NCBI GenBank assembly: GCA_001780285.1
Contig: MFGN01000026.1
Coordinates: forward strand, 1 to 40,765
Source: Candidatus Falkowbacteria bacterium RIFOXYD12_FULL_34_57
GTDB taxonomy: Bacteria; Patescibacteriota; Patescibacteriia; Patescibacteriales; UBA12075
Direction: 5' to 3'
DNA length: 40,765 nucleotides
Within the stretch, counting starts at the first letter, position 1; each line of letters opens with the position of its first letter. This document shows, one piece after another, positions 7,974-16,064 of the stretch. Both the position numbers and the translations under genes were made by a program. Under the pieces are notes generated by a model. The model was not told where the DNA came from and searched no databases. It worked only from the letters and a program-made list of their open reading frames with translations.

Positions 7974-8084
7974 AAATTTTAGAATAATTCGAATCAGTAA
8001 ATTCAAATTATGTGAATTAGATATAATTTAATTTATAAATTTATTTTCCTGAAATACAATCTAAAAGTTCAAAATATTTACAAA

Positions 8085-9113
8085 CTATTTCCAGATATAA
8101 TTATCGTAGGCCCATTTAGCTATTTTTTTATTTTCAGTAAAACGAGAATTCATATCATGGCTTCCTAAAACTACAGATATTAATTCTATCCCCTGATCAT
8201 TTACAAATTTACCCACAAAACAATATCCAGCCGCATAAATATACCCTGTTTTTCCTCCTAATATTTTAATATTATCTTCACTGGAGCCAATTAATATATT
8301 GGTATTATAGACACCGATACTTCTTCCACTTTTAGTTTGAAATCTATAATATTTTTTAGATAAAGCATCTTTTATTTCTTCTTTAGAAAAGGCTGATTTA
8401 GCCAATTTAGAAACCTCTATAGCCGTAGAAACATTAAACCCACTTAAGCCCATCGGATCTACAAAATTAGTATTATTTAGTCCCTGCTCCTTCATTTTTA
8501 AATTCATTCTTTGTACATACTCATCTTCATTAAACCCGGAAGCACTCGCCATAGCCCTGGCCGCAGAATTAGCTGACCCAACAAGCGCAAGGTAAAAAAG
8601 ATCTTTCAATTTTACCTCATCTCCTGCTCCAAGATATATCCTTCCACCCTCTGTAATATCACTTGGCTTTACTTTGTAAAAACTATCCCAATCGGGATTT
8701 TGGTCTAAAAATACTAACGCATTGGCAAGTTTAGTAATACTGGCAATGGGTACTTGTTCTTCCGATTTTTCTTTAAACAAAACTGCGCCACTCCCTATAT
8801 CAATAACAGCGCCACTGCACCCTAATTCAAAATCTTTTTTATAAGTATCCGACTTCTGAGGCGTAACAGGAAACTTCATTTCTATATTTTTATTTACACT
8901 TTCCAGAAAGCCCGAATAACCAAAATCTATTATTTCACTTGGTTTTTGCCCCTGATTTAATTCTTCCGTTTCCATATCCAAAACAATATCCAGATTATAA
9001 TCACTTTCTCCTAAAACCATTCCCTGGCTCTGCTCACTGTTATATAAAAAGATTGTTCCGAAAAAAAACATTAAACCAATAATGCAAATTAACGGTAGCA
9101 TGGGGATTTTCAT
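8085..9113 (-). CDS. D-alanyl-D-alanine carboxypeptidase (S11, PBP5-like)
   Basis: This 342-residue envelope enzyme has an N-terminal signal-anchor (about 5-24) followed by a low-complexity stalk. The penicillin-binding catalytic core has all three active-site motifs: S125-I-T-K128 with nucleophilic Ser, S180-A-N182, and K-T-G in ILGGKTGYIYAAGYCF. The family trims the terminal D-Ala of peptidoglycan stem peptides and so controls cross-linking. The C-terminal beta domain and amphipathic anchor of E. coli PBP5 seem absent, so N-terminal anchoring is likely. It lies between scpB and tpiA on the same strand. The context gttgtttcaATG has no SD. Confidence 0.93.
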   Translation of the reverse strand: MKIPMLPLICIIGLMFFFGTIFLYNSEQSQGMVLGESDYNLDIVLDMETEELNQGQKPSEIIDFGYSGFLESVNKNIEMKFPVTPQKSDTYKKDFELGCSGAVIDIGSGAVLFKEKSEEQVPIASITKLANALVFLDQNPDWDSFYKVKPSDITEGGRIYLGAGDEVKLKDLFYLALVGSANSAARAMASASGFNEDEYVQRMNLKMKEQGLNNTNFVDPMGLSGFNVSTAIEVSKLAKSAFSKEEIKDALSKKYYRFQTKSGRSIGVYNTNILIGSSEDNIKILGGKTGYIYAAGYCFVGKFVNDQGIELISVVLGSHDMNSRFTENKKIAKWAYDNYIWK

Positions 9114-9168
9114 TGAAACAACAATTAATAATTGACTGCTAATTTTTAACTATCAATTATAATTAAAA

Positions 9169-9978
9169 TTACTTATTAATCTTAACATTTATTTTTATTT
9201 TATCTTTATTTATATCTTCCCCTTCGTTCAAATCCTCTTCCTCTTCAAATTCTTCTTCATCCTCTTCCTCCTCAAATTCTTCTTCTACCTCTAATCCATC
9301 TTCTTGAATATCTTCATTTTTCCCCTCGACTATTTCTTCCAAATTCCCACCTTCTTCTCTTTTGGATATTTCCTGTGGAGTAGCAACCTCTGACTCGTCC
9401 ACATGAACTAAATTGCAATCAAGCTTTTGGTTCTCAACTCTTGCATCTTCTTCTAACATCCTGTCTACACTATCATCTTTAGATAATTTCTCATACTCAG
9501 GCAATTCACTCACATCGTTTATTCCCAAAAATCTAATAAAATCAAGAGTGACGCTATAATAATCTTCACTTTTCTTTTTGTCATACCTTACCTCTACCAG
9601 TCCTCGAAGCAACAAATTTCTTAAAATTAAAGAACAATTTACTCCGCGAATACGATCCAAATCTATTTTTGACACTGGAGAGCGATAAGCGATAATGGTA
9701 AGTGTCTCTAAGCTTGGTCTGGATAATTCTCCGGTAGTCTCATCTTTAATAAACTCTTGTATCAATTTAGTGTTTTCAGGAGAACTAACCATTTGATATT
9801 TAGCGGCATTTTTGATGATTTGTATTCCCTGGTTGCTCTTTTTATAATCTTCCACCAACTCATCACAAGCTTTTTTAATTTCTTTGCTTTCTTTTTTAAT
9901 CAAATCGGTTAACTTGTTTACTGACATCGGTTTAGCCGATATAAAAAGTAATGATTCAATTTTAGATTTAATATTCAT
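9169..9978 (-). CDS. scpB: segregation and condensation protein B
   Basis: This 269-residue ScpB is a kleisin-associated winged-helix partner of ScpA in the SMC-ScpAB condensin. Family features are IESLLFISAKPMSVNKL at the start, TGELSRPSLETLTIIAYRSPVSK and the second winged helix IRGVNCSLILRNLLLRGLVEV. I start at the ATG at 9978, because the 36 extra residues in the track come from a REP-like repeat. After the core, about 80 residues form an extremely acidic tail (runs of Glu and Asp) ending in a short Lys-rich stretch, which is longer than usual for ScpB. It follows scpA by 34 nt, the usual arrangement. Confidence 0.93.
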   Translation of the reverse strand: MNIKSKIESLLFISAKPMSVNKLTDLIKKESKEIKKACDELVEDYKKSNQGIQIIKNAAKYQMVSSPENTKLIQEFIKDETTGELSRPSLETLTIIAYRSPVSKIDLDRIRGVNCSLILRNLLLRGLVEVRYDKKKSEDYYSVTLDFIRFLGINDVSELPEYEKLSKDDSVDRMLEEDARVENQKLDCNLVHVDESEVATPQEISKREEGGNLEEIVEGKNEDIQEDGLEVEEEFEEEEDEEEFEEEEDLNEGEDINKDKIKINVKINK

Positions 9979-10012
9979 TATTTTAACACTTAATATTTTC
10001 TTTCTGCAACCC

Positions 10013-10102
10013 CTAAACTTTGTCCATTCTAGTGGGCAATGGTTCGGAATCCACAAGATTGATTGATGATGCGGGTTCTGAATCAAGTTCAGGATGACAC
10101 AT
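10013..10102. repeat. REP-like element read through by the scpA 3' end
   Basis: The plus strand carries gttctgaatcaagttcagg followed by atgacac, and inward-facing ggttcggaatccac, typical of the CATCCTGA / GGAATCC dispersed palindromic repeats found in many bacterial genomes. Here it supplies the last codons of scpA and a false N-terminal extension for scpB. Related elements lie at 21360-21458 and 22703-22750. Confidence 0.7.
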
Positions 10103-10810
10103 GGAATAATCCCATTTAGTAATAAATATTTCTGTAAACAATTCTTCTTGATGTAGTATTACCTCCCTCTGCCGCATCATTTCAAGTATTGCTAAAAAAC
10201 TTACTATTACTTCTGTTTTATTTTGAGCATTCTTTAAAATTTTATTAAAACTCATCCTCACTCTTTCTAAAATTTCTTTTTGGATTAATAAAATCTTATC
10301 TTCAATGTTTATCTTATGATCCAGCGTTTCTTCTTCAAGTTTTTCAGCCGGTTTAATTCTTAAAAGTAAATCTTTAAAAGTTTCTAAAATATCAGATATT
10401 TGCAATTTTTTTGGAGGAGAAAAAGAGTGGGTATTAGCAAGCGCCACCTTGCGATTAAATTCACGCGCAAACATAAATTTCTTTTTTCCAAGCATTTTTT
10501 CAATTTTTTTGGCAGCTTCCAAAAACTCTTTATACATCTTAAGCTGTTTTTCCAGATCCTCCAAATCTTCTTCTTCCTCGGCGTAAATATACGGGAGCAA
10601 CGCTTTTGATTTTATAAACAACAATTTAGCGGCAATCACCAAAAAATCTGCCATATTATCCGGACTAATATTGTTGTTATTTTTAATATATTCAATATAT
10701 TGATCAGCTATGCCTGCTAAATTGATTTCGGTGATATCCAGCTCTTCCTGTTCTATCATTTTTAGAAGCAAACTAAGCGGTCCTTCAAATTTTTCTATTT
10801 TAATTTTCAT
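10013..10810 (-). CDS. scpA: segregation and condensation protein A (kleisin)
   Basis: This 265-residue kleisin bridges SMC heads and binds ScpB. Seen are the N-terminal FEGPLSLLLKMIEQEELDI, the helix DNMADFLVIAAKLLFIKSKALLPY, a Glu-rich linker and the C-terminal winged helix (VIVSFLAILEMMRQREVILHQEELFTEIFI). The last 29 residues, from CHPELDSEPASS onward, are not family sequence. They are the translation of a CATCCTGAACTTGATTCAG-type repeat, so the native stop seems to have been lost and the frame extended through the repeat. The tail is probably tolerated. The gene has no SD. Confidence 0.94.
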   Translation of the reverse strand: MKIKIEKFEGPLSLLLKMIEQEELDITEINLAGIADQYIEYIKNNNNISPDNMADFLVIAAKLLFIKSKALLPYIYAEEEEDLEDLEKQLKMYKEFLEAAKKIEKMLGKKKFMFAREFNRKVALANTHSFSPPKKLQISDILETFKDLLLRIKPAEKLEEETLDHKINIEDKILLIQKEILERVRMSFNKILKNAQNKTEVIVSFLAILEMMRQREVILHQEELFTEIFITKWDYSMCHPELDSEPASSINLVDSEPLPTRMDKV

Positions 10811-10822
10811 GCTATTTTACAG

Positions 10823-10859
10823 CAAGTCGAAAGTCTGAAAAGTCCACAAAGTTAAAAGT
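10823..10859. repeat. ACTTT-heptad repeat, inverse orientation
   Basis: The array aagtcgaaagtctgaaaagt runs on to ccacaaagttaaaagt, the reverse orientation of the ACTTT arrays elsewhere. It lies between ybaK-like and scpA, facing a forward copy at 10958-10979 inside the ybaK-like 3' end. Confidence 0.6.
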
Positions 10860-10894
10860 ATCTTGGACACCAACTTTTACTTGCTTAAAAAATT

Positions 10895-11536
10895 TTACTT
10901 TTTAACCATTCTTTTAGCTATTGACTTTCTTTCATTAAAACTACGGCGGGCGGGATTTACGGACTTTCGACTTTTGACCTGCTTCTTTGCGGTCTTGGTC
11001 TTTCTTGATTTCGGTTTAGTTACTGCTTGTTTCTTTATTTTTTTCTTAACTCCAAAACCACCAATCACCGGCTCTTCTATCTTAATAAAATCTTTAATAG
11101 CCATTTCTATGGAGTGATTGTTGCTACCAGATGCAAAAACCGCCTTTTTTAATTTTTCAAATCTTTTATCAATAATCATAGCCAACTTGTGCATCTTACC
11201 AAAAGCGGTTAAGGTATTCATCTTAATCTTCAGGGCATTATTCACCATTTTCTCTCCAGGAATCATAATTGTTTTTATATCTTTCTGGTGCTTTTTTCCG
11301 ATAACTTTCTTTAACTTTTCAAAATCGATATTATTATCAGCCGGCACCAAAACTAAATAATAATCCTTATCGGCTTTAATGAGTAGTGATTTAGCTATTT
11401 CATTTAACTTCTTTTTCATAGTGGCTGCTGCATCAATTGCCGTATAAACAGTTCTGTGTTCTAAAATATTATGACCCACTCCCACCTTTTCTAAATATTT
11501 AATTAATTTGTCAGAAATCTTTGTTTTTTTCCCCAT
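10895..11536 (-). CDS. YbaK/EbsC-type aminoacyl-tRNA deacylase-like protein with basic tail
   Basis: This is a 213-residue protein. Residues about 5-155 match the YbaK / aminoacyl-tRNA editing domain (PF04073): YTAIDAAATMKKKLNEIAKSLLI, the strand YYLVLVPADNNIDFEKLKK, a central segment and KLKKAVFASGSNNHSIEM. Such proteins hydrolyse mischarged tRNAs such as Cys-tRNA-Pro or Ala-tRNA-Pro; the substrate here is unknown. The last 50 residues are almost entirely Lys/Arg/Ser/Thr, a histone-H1-like tail that may bind nucleic acid. Part of it is encoded by an ACTTT-type repeat. I choose the ATG at 11536 (MGKKTK) over the track start 60 nt upstream. It has its own promoter at about 11585-11613. Confidence 0.85.
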   Translation of the reverse strand: MGKKTKISDKLIKYLEKVGVGHNILEHRTVYTAIDAAATMKKKLNEIAKSLLIKADKDYYLVLVPADNNIDFEKLKKVIGKKHQKDIKTIMIPGEKMVNNALKIKMNTLTAFGKMHKLAMIIDKRFEKLKKAVFASGSNNHSIEMAIKDFIKIEEPVIGGFGVKKKIKKQAVTKPKSRKTKTAKKQVKSRKSVNPARRSFNERKSIAKRMVKK

Positions 11537-11584
11537 ATATTTTAACTTAAAAATAAAGAGAACTAAATATCCCCTTATACACAT

Positions 11585-11613
11585 ATTATACAGCAAATAT
11601 CCACAACAAACAA
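11585..11613 (-). promoter_or_regulatory. promoter of the ybaK-scpA-scpB block
   Basis: On the minus strand TTGTTT, a 17-nt spacer and a perfect TATAAT lie about 45 nt before the ybaK-like ATG. The promoter is downstream of the terminator at 11643-11685, so the block does not depend on read-through from ndk. Confidence 0.65.
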
Positions 11614-11642
11614 GAAAATTTAATTAAACGTTATTCTTGATA

Positions 11643-11685
11643 AAAACAAAATTGACCGTTTTCTTAAACGGTCAATTTTTGTTTT
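11643..11685 (-). terminator. strong bidirectional terminator between ndk and ybaK-like
   Basis: Stem aaaacaaaattgaccgttt / acggtcaatttttgtttt, with A-run and T-run on both sides. Confidence 0.9.
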
Positions 11686-11801
11686 CCCTAATGGTGTTAA
11701 TTTTGCAGTTAAAACACCACAATAAATTAATTTTGTTACCAAAATTAATTTATAAATAATGTTTTAATGTACTAAACAGTTATCCACACCATTATCTATC
11801 T
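11643..11801 (-). ncRNA. candidate structured small RNA with own terminator
   Basis: On the minus strand an extended -10 (TGATATAAT, 11808-11816) predicts a start near 11801. About 160 nt with three stems follow: AAATTAATTTTG/CAAAATTAATTT (11725-11752), TGGTGTT/AACACCA (11692-11719), and a strong intrinsic terminator ATTGACCGT/ACGGTCAAT with T-run (11643-11685). The 5' segment TAATGGTGT can alternatively pair with AACACCATTA just before the terminator, so two exclusive folds are possible. No ORF is present. It lies between ndk and ybaK-like. I do not recognise a known RNA family; it could instead be the ndk 3' UTR. Confidence 0.45.
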
Positions 11802-11944
11802 ACTTTAATTATATCAAAAATATATCCAAAATACCAGAAAAATGCAAATTTTTATATAATTTTTTGCTAATTTTAAATAAAAAATATATTTTAAAAATCT
11901 CTATAAATTTCACAAATAAATTCTGGATAAAGGAAAAAAGGGGG

Positions 11945-12547
11945 TTATTCTTTTATTCCATCCAGGTTCACATCATAAATCATTTTTTCCGATATCAATC
12001 CGTATTTTAATATCTCATCTTCAGAAAACCAAACCTTAATTTCTCGTTCAGCCTCATCTGTTTTATCGGAGCAATGTATCAAATTTCGCACTGCCCTACC
12101 ATCCATATTGGCTAAATCATAAGAATCAATAGTCAAATCCCCGCGCATAGTCCCTACATCAGAGGTTAATGGTTCGGTGCCTCCGACAATTTTCTTAATA
12201 ATCCCTACTGCTTGATTTCCCTCCCAAATCATCGGAATAATTGGCCCACAAGTCATAAAAGACACATTACCGCGCATGATATCCTTACCATATTCAATCG
12301 CCTCTTTTTCTATCGGCAATCCTTTTTCCTCTCTGTTTTTAACGGTAATCGCTCCTTTTTCTTTATACCAAGCTTCATCTTTATTATAATGCTTCCAACA
12401 CTGGTCTTCTGTAGCAAATATCATTTTCATGGCGGCTAATTTTAAACCGGTCCTTTCTATTCTTTTAATCATTTCTCCAATCAAAGACCTTTGTACTCCA
12501 TCCGGTTTAATAATCACGAACGATCTTTCTTTTTGTGTGTTTTTCAT
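11945..12547 (-). CDS. ndk: nucleoside diphosphate kinase with enlarged loop
   Basis: This 200-residue NDK transfers the gamma phosphate between NTPs and NDPs through a phosphohistidine. The N-terminal RSFVIIKPDGVQRSLIG, the catalytic region IHCSDKTDEAEREIKVWF (His of the usual N-x-x-H-G-S-D, with Cys in place of Gly) and RGDL are intact. It is about 60 residues longer than the standard 140-residue enzyme. The extra residues (about 58-100, AWYKEKGAITVKNREEKG..) replace the segment between the second helix and the SGP-x-x-x-M-x-W strand, and there is a longer C-terminus. I start at the ATG at 12547 because the upstream codons are not conserved. No SD. Confidence 0.94.
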   Translation of the reverse strand: MKNTQKERSFVIIKPDGVQRSLIGEMIKRIERTGLKLAAMKMIFATEDQCWKHYNKDEAWYKEKGAITVKNREEKGLPIEKEAIEYGKDIMRGNVSFMTCGPIIPMIWEGNQAVGIIKKIVGGTEPLTSDVGTMRGDLTIDSYDLANMDGRAVRNLIHCSDKTDEAEREIKVWFSEDEILKYGLISEKMIYDVNLDGIKE

Positions 12548-12929
12548 ATTTTTTAAAAAATAATATACCCACAATATTTTACGGATATATCTATATTATT
12601 ATAAATTTTCTTTATTGTAATACTAATTATGCAATAAGTCAATATAAACAAAAAAATAGAATGATATTTAAATTAAAAATTAAGATACTAAAAATAATCA
12701 TTAAAAAATAATTAATTCCACAAGGGAAGGTGGCATGTTCATAATACCTTTTCTTTAGGCTGAACACAAAGGCGCTGAAGAAATGAAAGAAAAAATAAAT
12801 ACCTCTTTTAATTTTGGCGGAAGCAACCATCTAATCTTAAAAAAATTAGCAAAAGGTGAAATCTTAATTAATGAAGCTGTCTGTAATATACAAAATCCTA
12901 TAAACAAACAATAATATTTAAAATAATAA
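12548..12929. other. intergenic between glycerate kinase and ndk, with a doubtful plus-strand ORF
   Basis: No convincing gene. On the plus strand, an ATG at 12783 opens 42 codons (MKEKINTSFNFGGSNHL...) ending at 12911. The same frame continues upstream across a TAG to another ATG at 12732 preceded by GGGAAGG. This could be a small gene with an in-frame stop, a decayed fragment, or chance. The 63-residue minus-strand ORF here has no support. Confidence 0.35.
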
Positions 12930-14363
12930 CTATTTTAATAAATAAATCACTATATCTCCAACATTGGTGCCGGTATTTTCCATATTAATAAGAGATTTCT
13001 TCAGTTTTTCAAAAAATCTATTGGTGTTATAGTTGTGTAAATACAAATCTATATCTAAATCTTTTTTCCGTGTTTCTGACATCGACTCATTATCAATCAA
13101 TGCGCCGGCTACCCCGGGGATAAAATCACTGCCGTCCGTGCTTGCCGCAAGCATTGCCCATTTTCTATTCTCCGGCATCGTGGCCATAGTGATAGCGGCA
13201 TAGTGCTGATTTCTGCCTCCCAGGCCATGATTCTCCGGCAGCTTAATAGTAGTTTCTCCTCCCACTATCACAATATCGTATCCTGAATATTTATTGTTTA
13301 AAACTTCATCCGCTCTTTCCTTGGCCGCCCAAGATGTATCTCCTTCTTGATTAAACGAAGCAATAATTGGATTTAAGCCCAGAGACTTAGCAATCTCTGC
13401 CATCTTTCCGAGTATAATACCATTGTCACCGATTATAAAATTATTTATATTCTTTAGCACCTTGGGGGTATCCGGTTCTTTACTTTTTGCCCCCCTGACC
13501 AAATATTCTTTTACGTTTTTAGGTAACTTATCATGTAAACCATACTTTTCAATAATTATTTCTACATCTTTAAAGGTGGTAGTATCCATTGCTGTCGGAC
13601 CGGAGGCTATGACACTAATATCATTATCAGACACATCGGAGATAATCAGGGAAATAATACGCGCCGGATAAAAATGCTGCGCTAGCTGTCCTCCTTTAAC
13701 CCTGGATAAATGTTTTCGCACAGTATTAACTTCTTTGATGTCGGCTCCTGAATCCAGCAATATTTCCGTTGTTTTCTGTTTATCGGATAAACTTATCTTT
13801 TCTACGGGCAAGGGCATGAGCGCTGAAGCTCCCCCGGAAATCAAACAAATAACCGTATCTTTCTTGTTTATTTTATATCTTTCCTTTAACTCCATCATCA
13901 TGTTGACCCCCCGCACTCCTTTATTATCCGGAATGGGATGACCGGCGCGGATAATTTTAATCTTTCTGGTTTTATATCGCCAATCACAATTCACGCCCAA
14001 GACAAAACATTTCAAAAAATTCCAAAATCGCTGAATATAATCTATTACTAATTGCATCCTACCATATTCTTTAGAAACCTCAATATCGTTAATAATTCCG
14101 GCTTCTATTTCTTTCTCGCCCAAAATATCCTCTAACGCTTCCGCCATTTTTCCTCCAGCTTTACCGCCGCCAACCACAAAAATCCGACCGCTAAATAAAT
14201 TAAAATGCTGATTGTGCACAGTTAGGGAATTTACTTTTTTATTGTACCGCACCTCTGACTTCATAATTTTAGCCGGATCTGCGGCCTTGATCCCGGCTAT
14301 AAAAATATCTAATATTTTTTTCCTGTCTTCTGTGCAAGCTAATTCTTGATAATTTTTTATCAT
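12930..14363 (-). CDS. glycerate 2-kinase (MOFRL/DUF4147 family)
   Basis: This 477-residue kinase phosphorylates D-glycerate to 2-phosphoglycerate, feeding lower glycolysis. Features of the family are IFVVGGGKAGGKMAEALE in the N-terminal DUF4147 domain, AGHPIPDNKG, LISGGASALMPLP and KHLSRVKGGQLA, ISDVSDNDISVIASGPT, and the C-terminal MOFRL domain with GGETTI, GLGGRNQH, and STDGSDFIPGVAGALID. An unusual insertion at about residues 107-137 (VIDYIQRFWNFLKCFVLGVNCDWR) is hydrophobic and Trp/Cys-rich. No SD precedes the start (acatatatATG). It is probably monocistronic. Confidence 0.93.
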   Translation of the reverse strand: MIKNYQELACTEDRKKILDIFIAGIKAADPAKIMKSEVRYNKKVNSLTVHNQHFNLFSGRIFVVGGGKAGGKMAEALEDILGEKEIEAGIINDIEVSKEYGRMQLVIDYIQRFWNFLKCFVLGVNCDWRYKTRKIKIIRAGHPIPDNKGVRGVNMMMELKERYKINKKDTVICLISGGASALMPLPVEKISLSDKQKTTEILLDSGADIKEVNTVRKHLSRVKGGQLAQHFYPARIISLIISDVSDNDISVIASGPTAMDTTTFKDVEIIIEKYGLHDKLPKNVKEYLVRGAKSKEPDTPKVLKNINNFIIGDNGIILGKMAEIAKSLGLNPIIASFNQEGDTSWAAKERADEVLNNKYSGYDIVIVGGETTIKLPENHGLGGRNQHYAAITMATMPENRKWAMLAASTDGSDFIPGVAGALIDNESMSETRKKDLDIDLYLHNYNTNRFFEKLKKSLINMENTGTNVGDIVIYLLK

Positions 14364-14434
14364 ATATATGTTTAGTTAAAATTTATATCTATATTTTATC
14401 ACTAAAATTACTATAAAACAAATATAAAAAATAT

Positions 14435-14463
14435 TTGACATCCTGTTTGTTGCCTTTTTATAT
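14435..14463 (+). promoter_or_regulatory. sigma70-type promoter of the HD-domain gene
   Basis: TTGACA, 17 nt, TTATAT; the ATG is 60 nt further downstream with GGAGG before it. Confidence 0.7.
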
Positions 14464-14522
14464 CCGGAGTATTATAATAATGAAAAGTTCATTAACAACA
14501 ATATTGCAGTTTTGGAGGAAAA

Positions 14523-15332
14523 ATGGAAAAAGAAAAAATTACACCGGAAATAATAGAAGATCTTTTTAAAATTTTTACATCTACAAAATACGGGGAAAAA
14601 CTAGCACATAATATTAGATACGGAAGGTATAAGCCACAAAGCATGAGCAATGAAGAATGGCGCAACTTACTCGGAGATGATGTAAATAATCTTTATCATG
14701 CTTTAGTGGTTTATAATATCACCAAAGAATTTATATCTGAAAATAATCACCTCTACAATCAACAATTAAGCTATGATGAAAAAATGACCCTGCTTTTAGC
14801 GGCTATTATTCATGATTGGGGCGAGGCTGTTGTTGGAGATATTAGTCATGGATTAAAAACTGAAACAGATGAAAATAACGAGATTAAAGCGCTTCATAAA
14901 ATTGCTAAAGAAATAACCAAAAGTTATCGCGGTGGAATACTGACTGCCCAAGCCATAGAATCAATCAATGCCGTTGTTTTTGACACCAGCACTAAACTCG
15001 GTAATATTTTCAAGGCTATCGAACATATCGGATTTTTTAAAACAGCAATGAACGCTTGGGAACAAAGTAAAAAAATAAAAAAAATAGCGCCAAATTTGCA
15101 ATGGATTGTTATAAACACGCTTTATTATCTGCAACAAGATATAGAAACCAGTAAAAAATATGCCCCATTGTATAATATAATTATAAAAAATAAAAAAAAT
15201 ATAACCGATGCTTTCAATTCAATCCCTAAATCTGTATTTGACCAATATCCTTCCGAAGAAGAAAAACAAAAAAAATTAAAATTATACCAAGAAGCCAAAA
15301 AATACTGGCAAAAACATAAAAACAATTTTTAA
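14523..15332 (+). CDS. HD-domain phosphohydrolase, YfbR-like
   Basis: This 269-residue soluble protein has an HD domain at about residues 50-160: H59 in LYHALVV, the H97-D98 doublet in LLAAIIHDWGEAVVGDISHG, then the HKIAKEITKSY helix. The H-D-x-x-E-x-x-x-G-D-I spacing resembles 5'-deoxynucleotidases of the YfbR type, suggesting hydrolysis of deoxynucleotide monophosphates, but this is family inference only. The C-terminal 100 residues are helical and Lys-rich, of unknown role. It has a TTGACA promoter, a strong SD (TTGGAGG) and its own terminator. Thymidine kinase is the next plus-strand gene, which fits a nucleotide-salvage role. Confidence 0.82.
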   Translation: MEKEKITPEIIEDLFKIFTSTKYGEKLAHNIRYGRYKPQSMSNEEWRNLLGDDVNNLYHALVVYNITKEFISENNHLYNQQLSYDEKMTLLLAAIIHDWGEAVVGDISHGLKTETDENNEIKALHKIAKEITKSYRGGILTAQAIESINAVVFDTSTKLGNIFKAIEHIGFFKTAMNAWEQSKKIKKIAPNLQWIVINTLYYLQQDIETSKKYAPLYNIIIKNKKNITDAFNSIPKSVFDQYPSEEEKQKKLKLYQEAKKYWQKHKNNF

Positions 15333-15343
15333 TTGCCACAAAA

Positions 15344-15379
15344 AAATAACCGTTGTATAATAATAACAACGGTTTATTT
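15344..15379 (+). terminator. terminator after the HD-domain gene
   Basis: Stem taaccgttgt / acaacggttta with a 9-nt loop and T-rich tail, 12 nt after the stop. Confidence 0.85.
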
Positions 15380-15458
15380 ATTTAAAATGCCTTTGAGAGA
15401 ACAAATATCCCCTCTGTTACTACCACGACATTTCCCTCAAGGAAGGCGAAATTCACAG

Positions 15459-15494
15459 AACTTTAAACCTTATAGACTTTATAAACTTTTGACT
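15459..15494. repeat. ACTTT-heptad repeat, copy d
   Basis: Near-identical to 904-939 (about 34 of 36 positions). It lies directly before the thymidine kinase start and may carry its leader. An open frame (15387-15506) runs through it and ends in an ATGA overlap with the tdk start; probably chance. Confidence 0.75.
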
Positions 15495-15502
15495 AAATCA
15501 CT

Positions 15503-16045
15503 ATGAAACTCACTCTAATCCTCGGACCCATGAAAAGCGGAAAATCATTTGAACTGATCAACTATTTTGCGCCTCTGAAATATACGAAGCAGAATTTCGC
15601 CTTATTTCATCCCGCAAGCAATGTCCGCGACGAACAAATCAATTCCCGCAACGGAGTGTATATTGAATCCGTCAAGATACAGACCATCAAAAATCTGATT
15701 GATGGCGATTACAGCATTATCGGCATTGATGAAATCCATATGTTTCCGGAATCAGAAGCTGAATTCATAGAACAGCTTCTAAAAAAGGGAACGGAAATCA
15801 TAATTTCCGGCCTTGATATGGATCATGCCGGACGGCTTTTTCCTATTGTCCAAAAACTCATGGAAATGGGGCCAGCGGAAATTAAAATGAAAAAAGCGGT
15901 ATGCGAATTATGCCAGGATCACAACGCCACTTATACCCAGGTTCTATACAACAACGAACCGATAGCAAAAAATCTGCCGCCGTCTATTCCCGATGACGGA
16001 ACATTCACTTATAAACCAGTCTGCAGAAAATGTTTCATTAAATAA
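15503..16045 (+). CDS. tdk: thymidine kinase (TK1 type)
   Basis: This 180-residue kinase phosphorylates thymidine to dTMP with ATP. Seen are the Walker A GPMKSGKS (about 8-15), the D-E pair in IIGIDEIHMF, the strand IISGLDMDHAGRLF, the zinc site CELC..CRKC near the C-terminus and the substrate lasso VLYNN. Length fits the TK1 family (about 190). No SD is found before the ATG, unlike the other plus-strand genes, and codon choice looks more GC-rich than its neighbours. An ORF ending in an ATGA overlap might couple translation, but this is speculative. With ndk, it supplies dTTP from salvaged thymidine. Confidence 0.95.
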   Translation: MKLTLILGPMKSGKSFELINYFAPLKYTKQNFALFHPASNVRDEQINSRNGVYIESVKIQTIKNLIDGDYSIIGIDEIHMFPESEAEFIEQLLKKGTEIIISGLDMDHAGRLFPIVQKLMEMGPAEIKMKKAVCELCQDHNATYTQVLYNNEPIAKNLPPSIPDDGTFTYKPVCRKCFIK

Positions 16046-16064
16046 ATTATCAATTTTAGATATC

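Noticed and set aside
12639-12830. 63-aa minus-strand ORF
   Set aside because: Low-complexity Phe/Ile-rich translation of AT-rich intergenic DNA, no RBS.
15387-15506. 39-aa ORF ending in an ATGA overlap with tdk
   Set aside because: No ribosome site; its C-terminal half is the ACTTT repeat and its first half resembles repeat-derived sequence; coding is unlikely.
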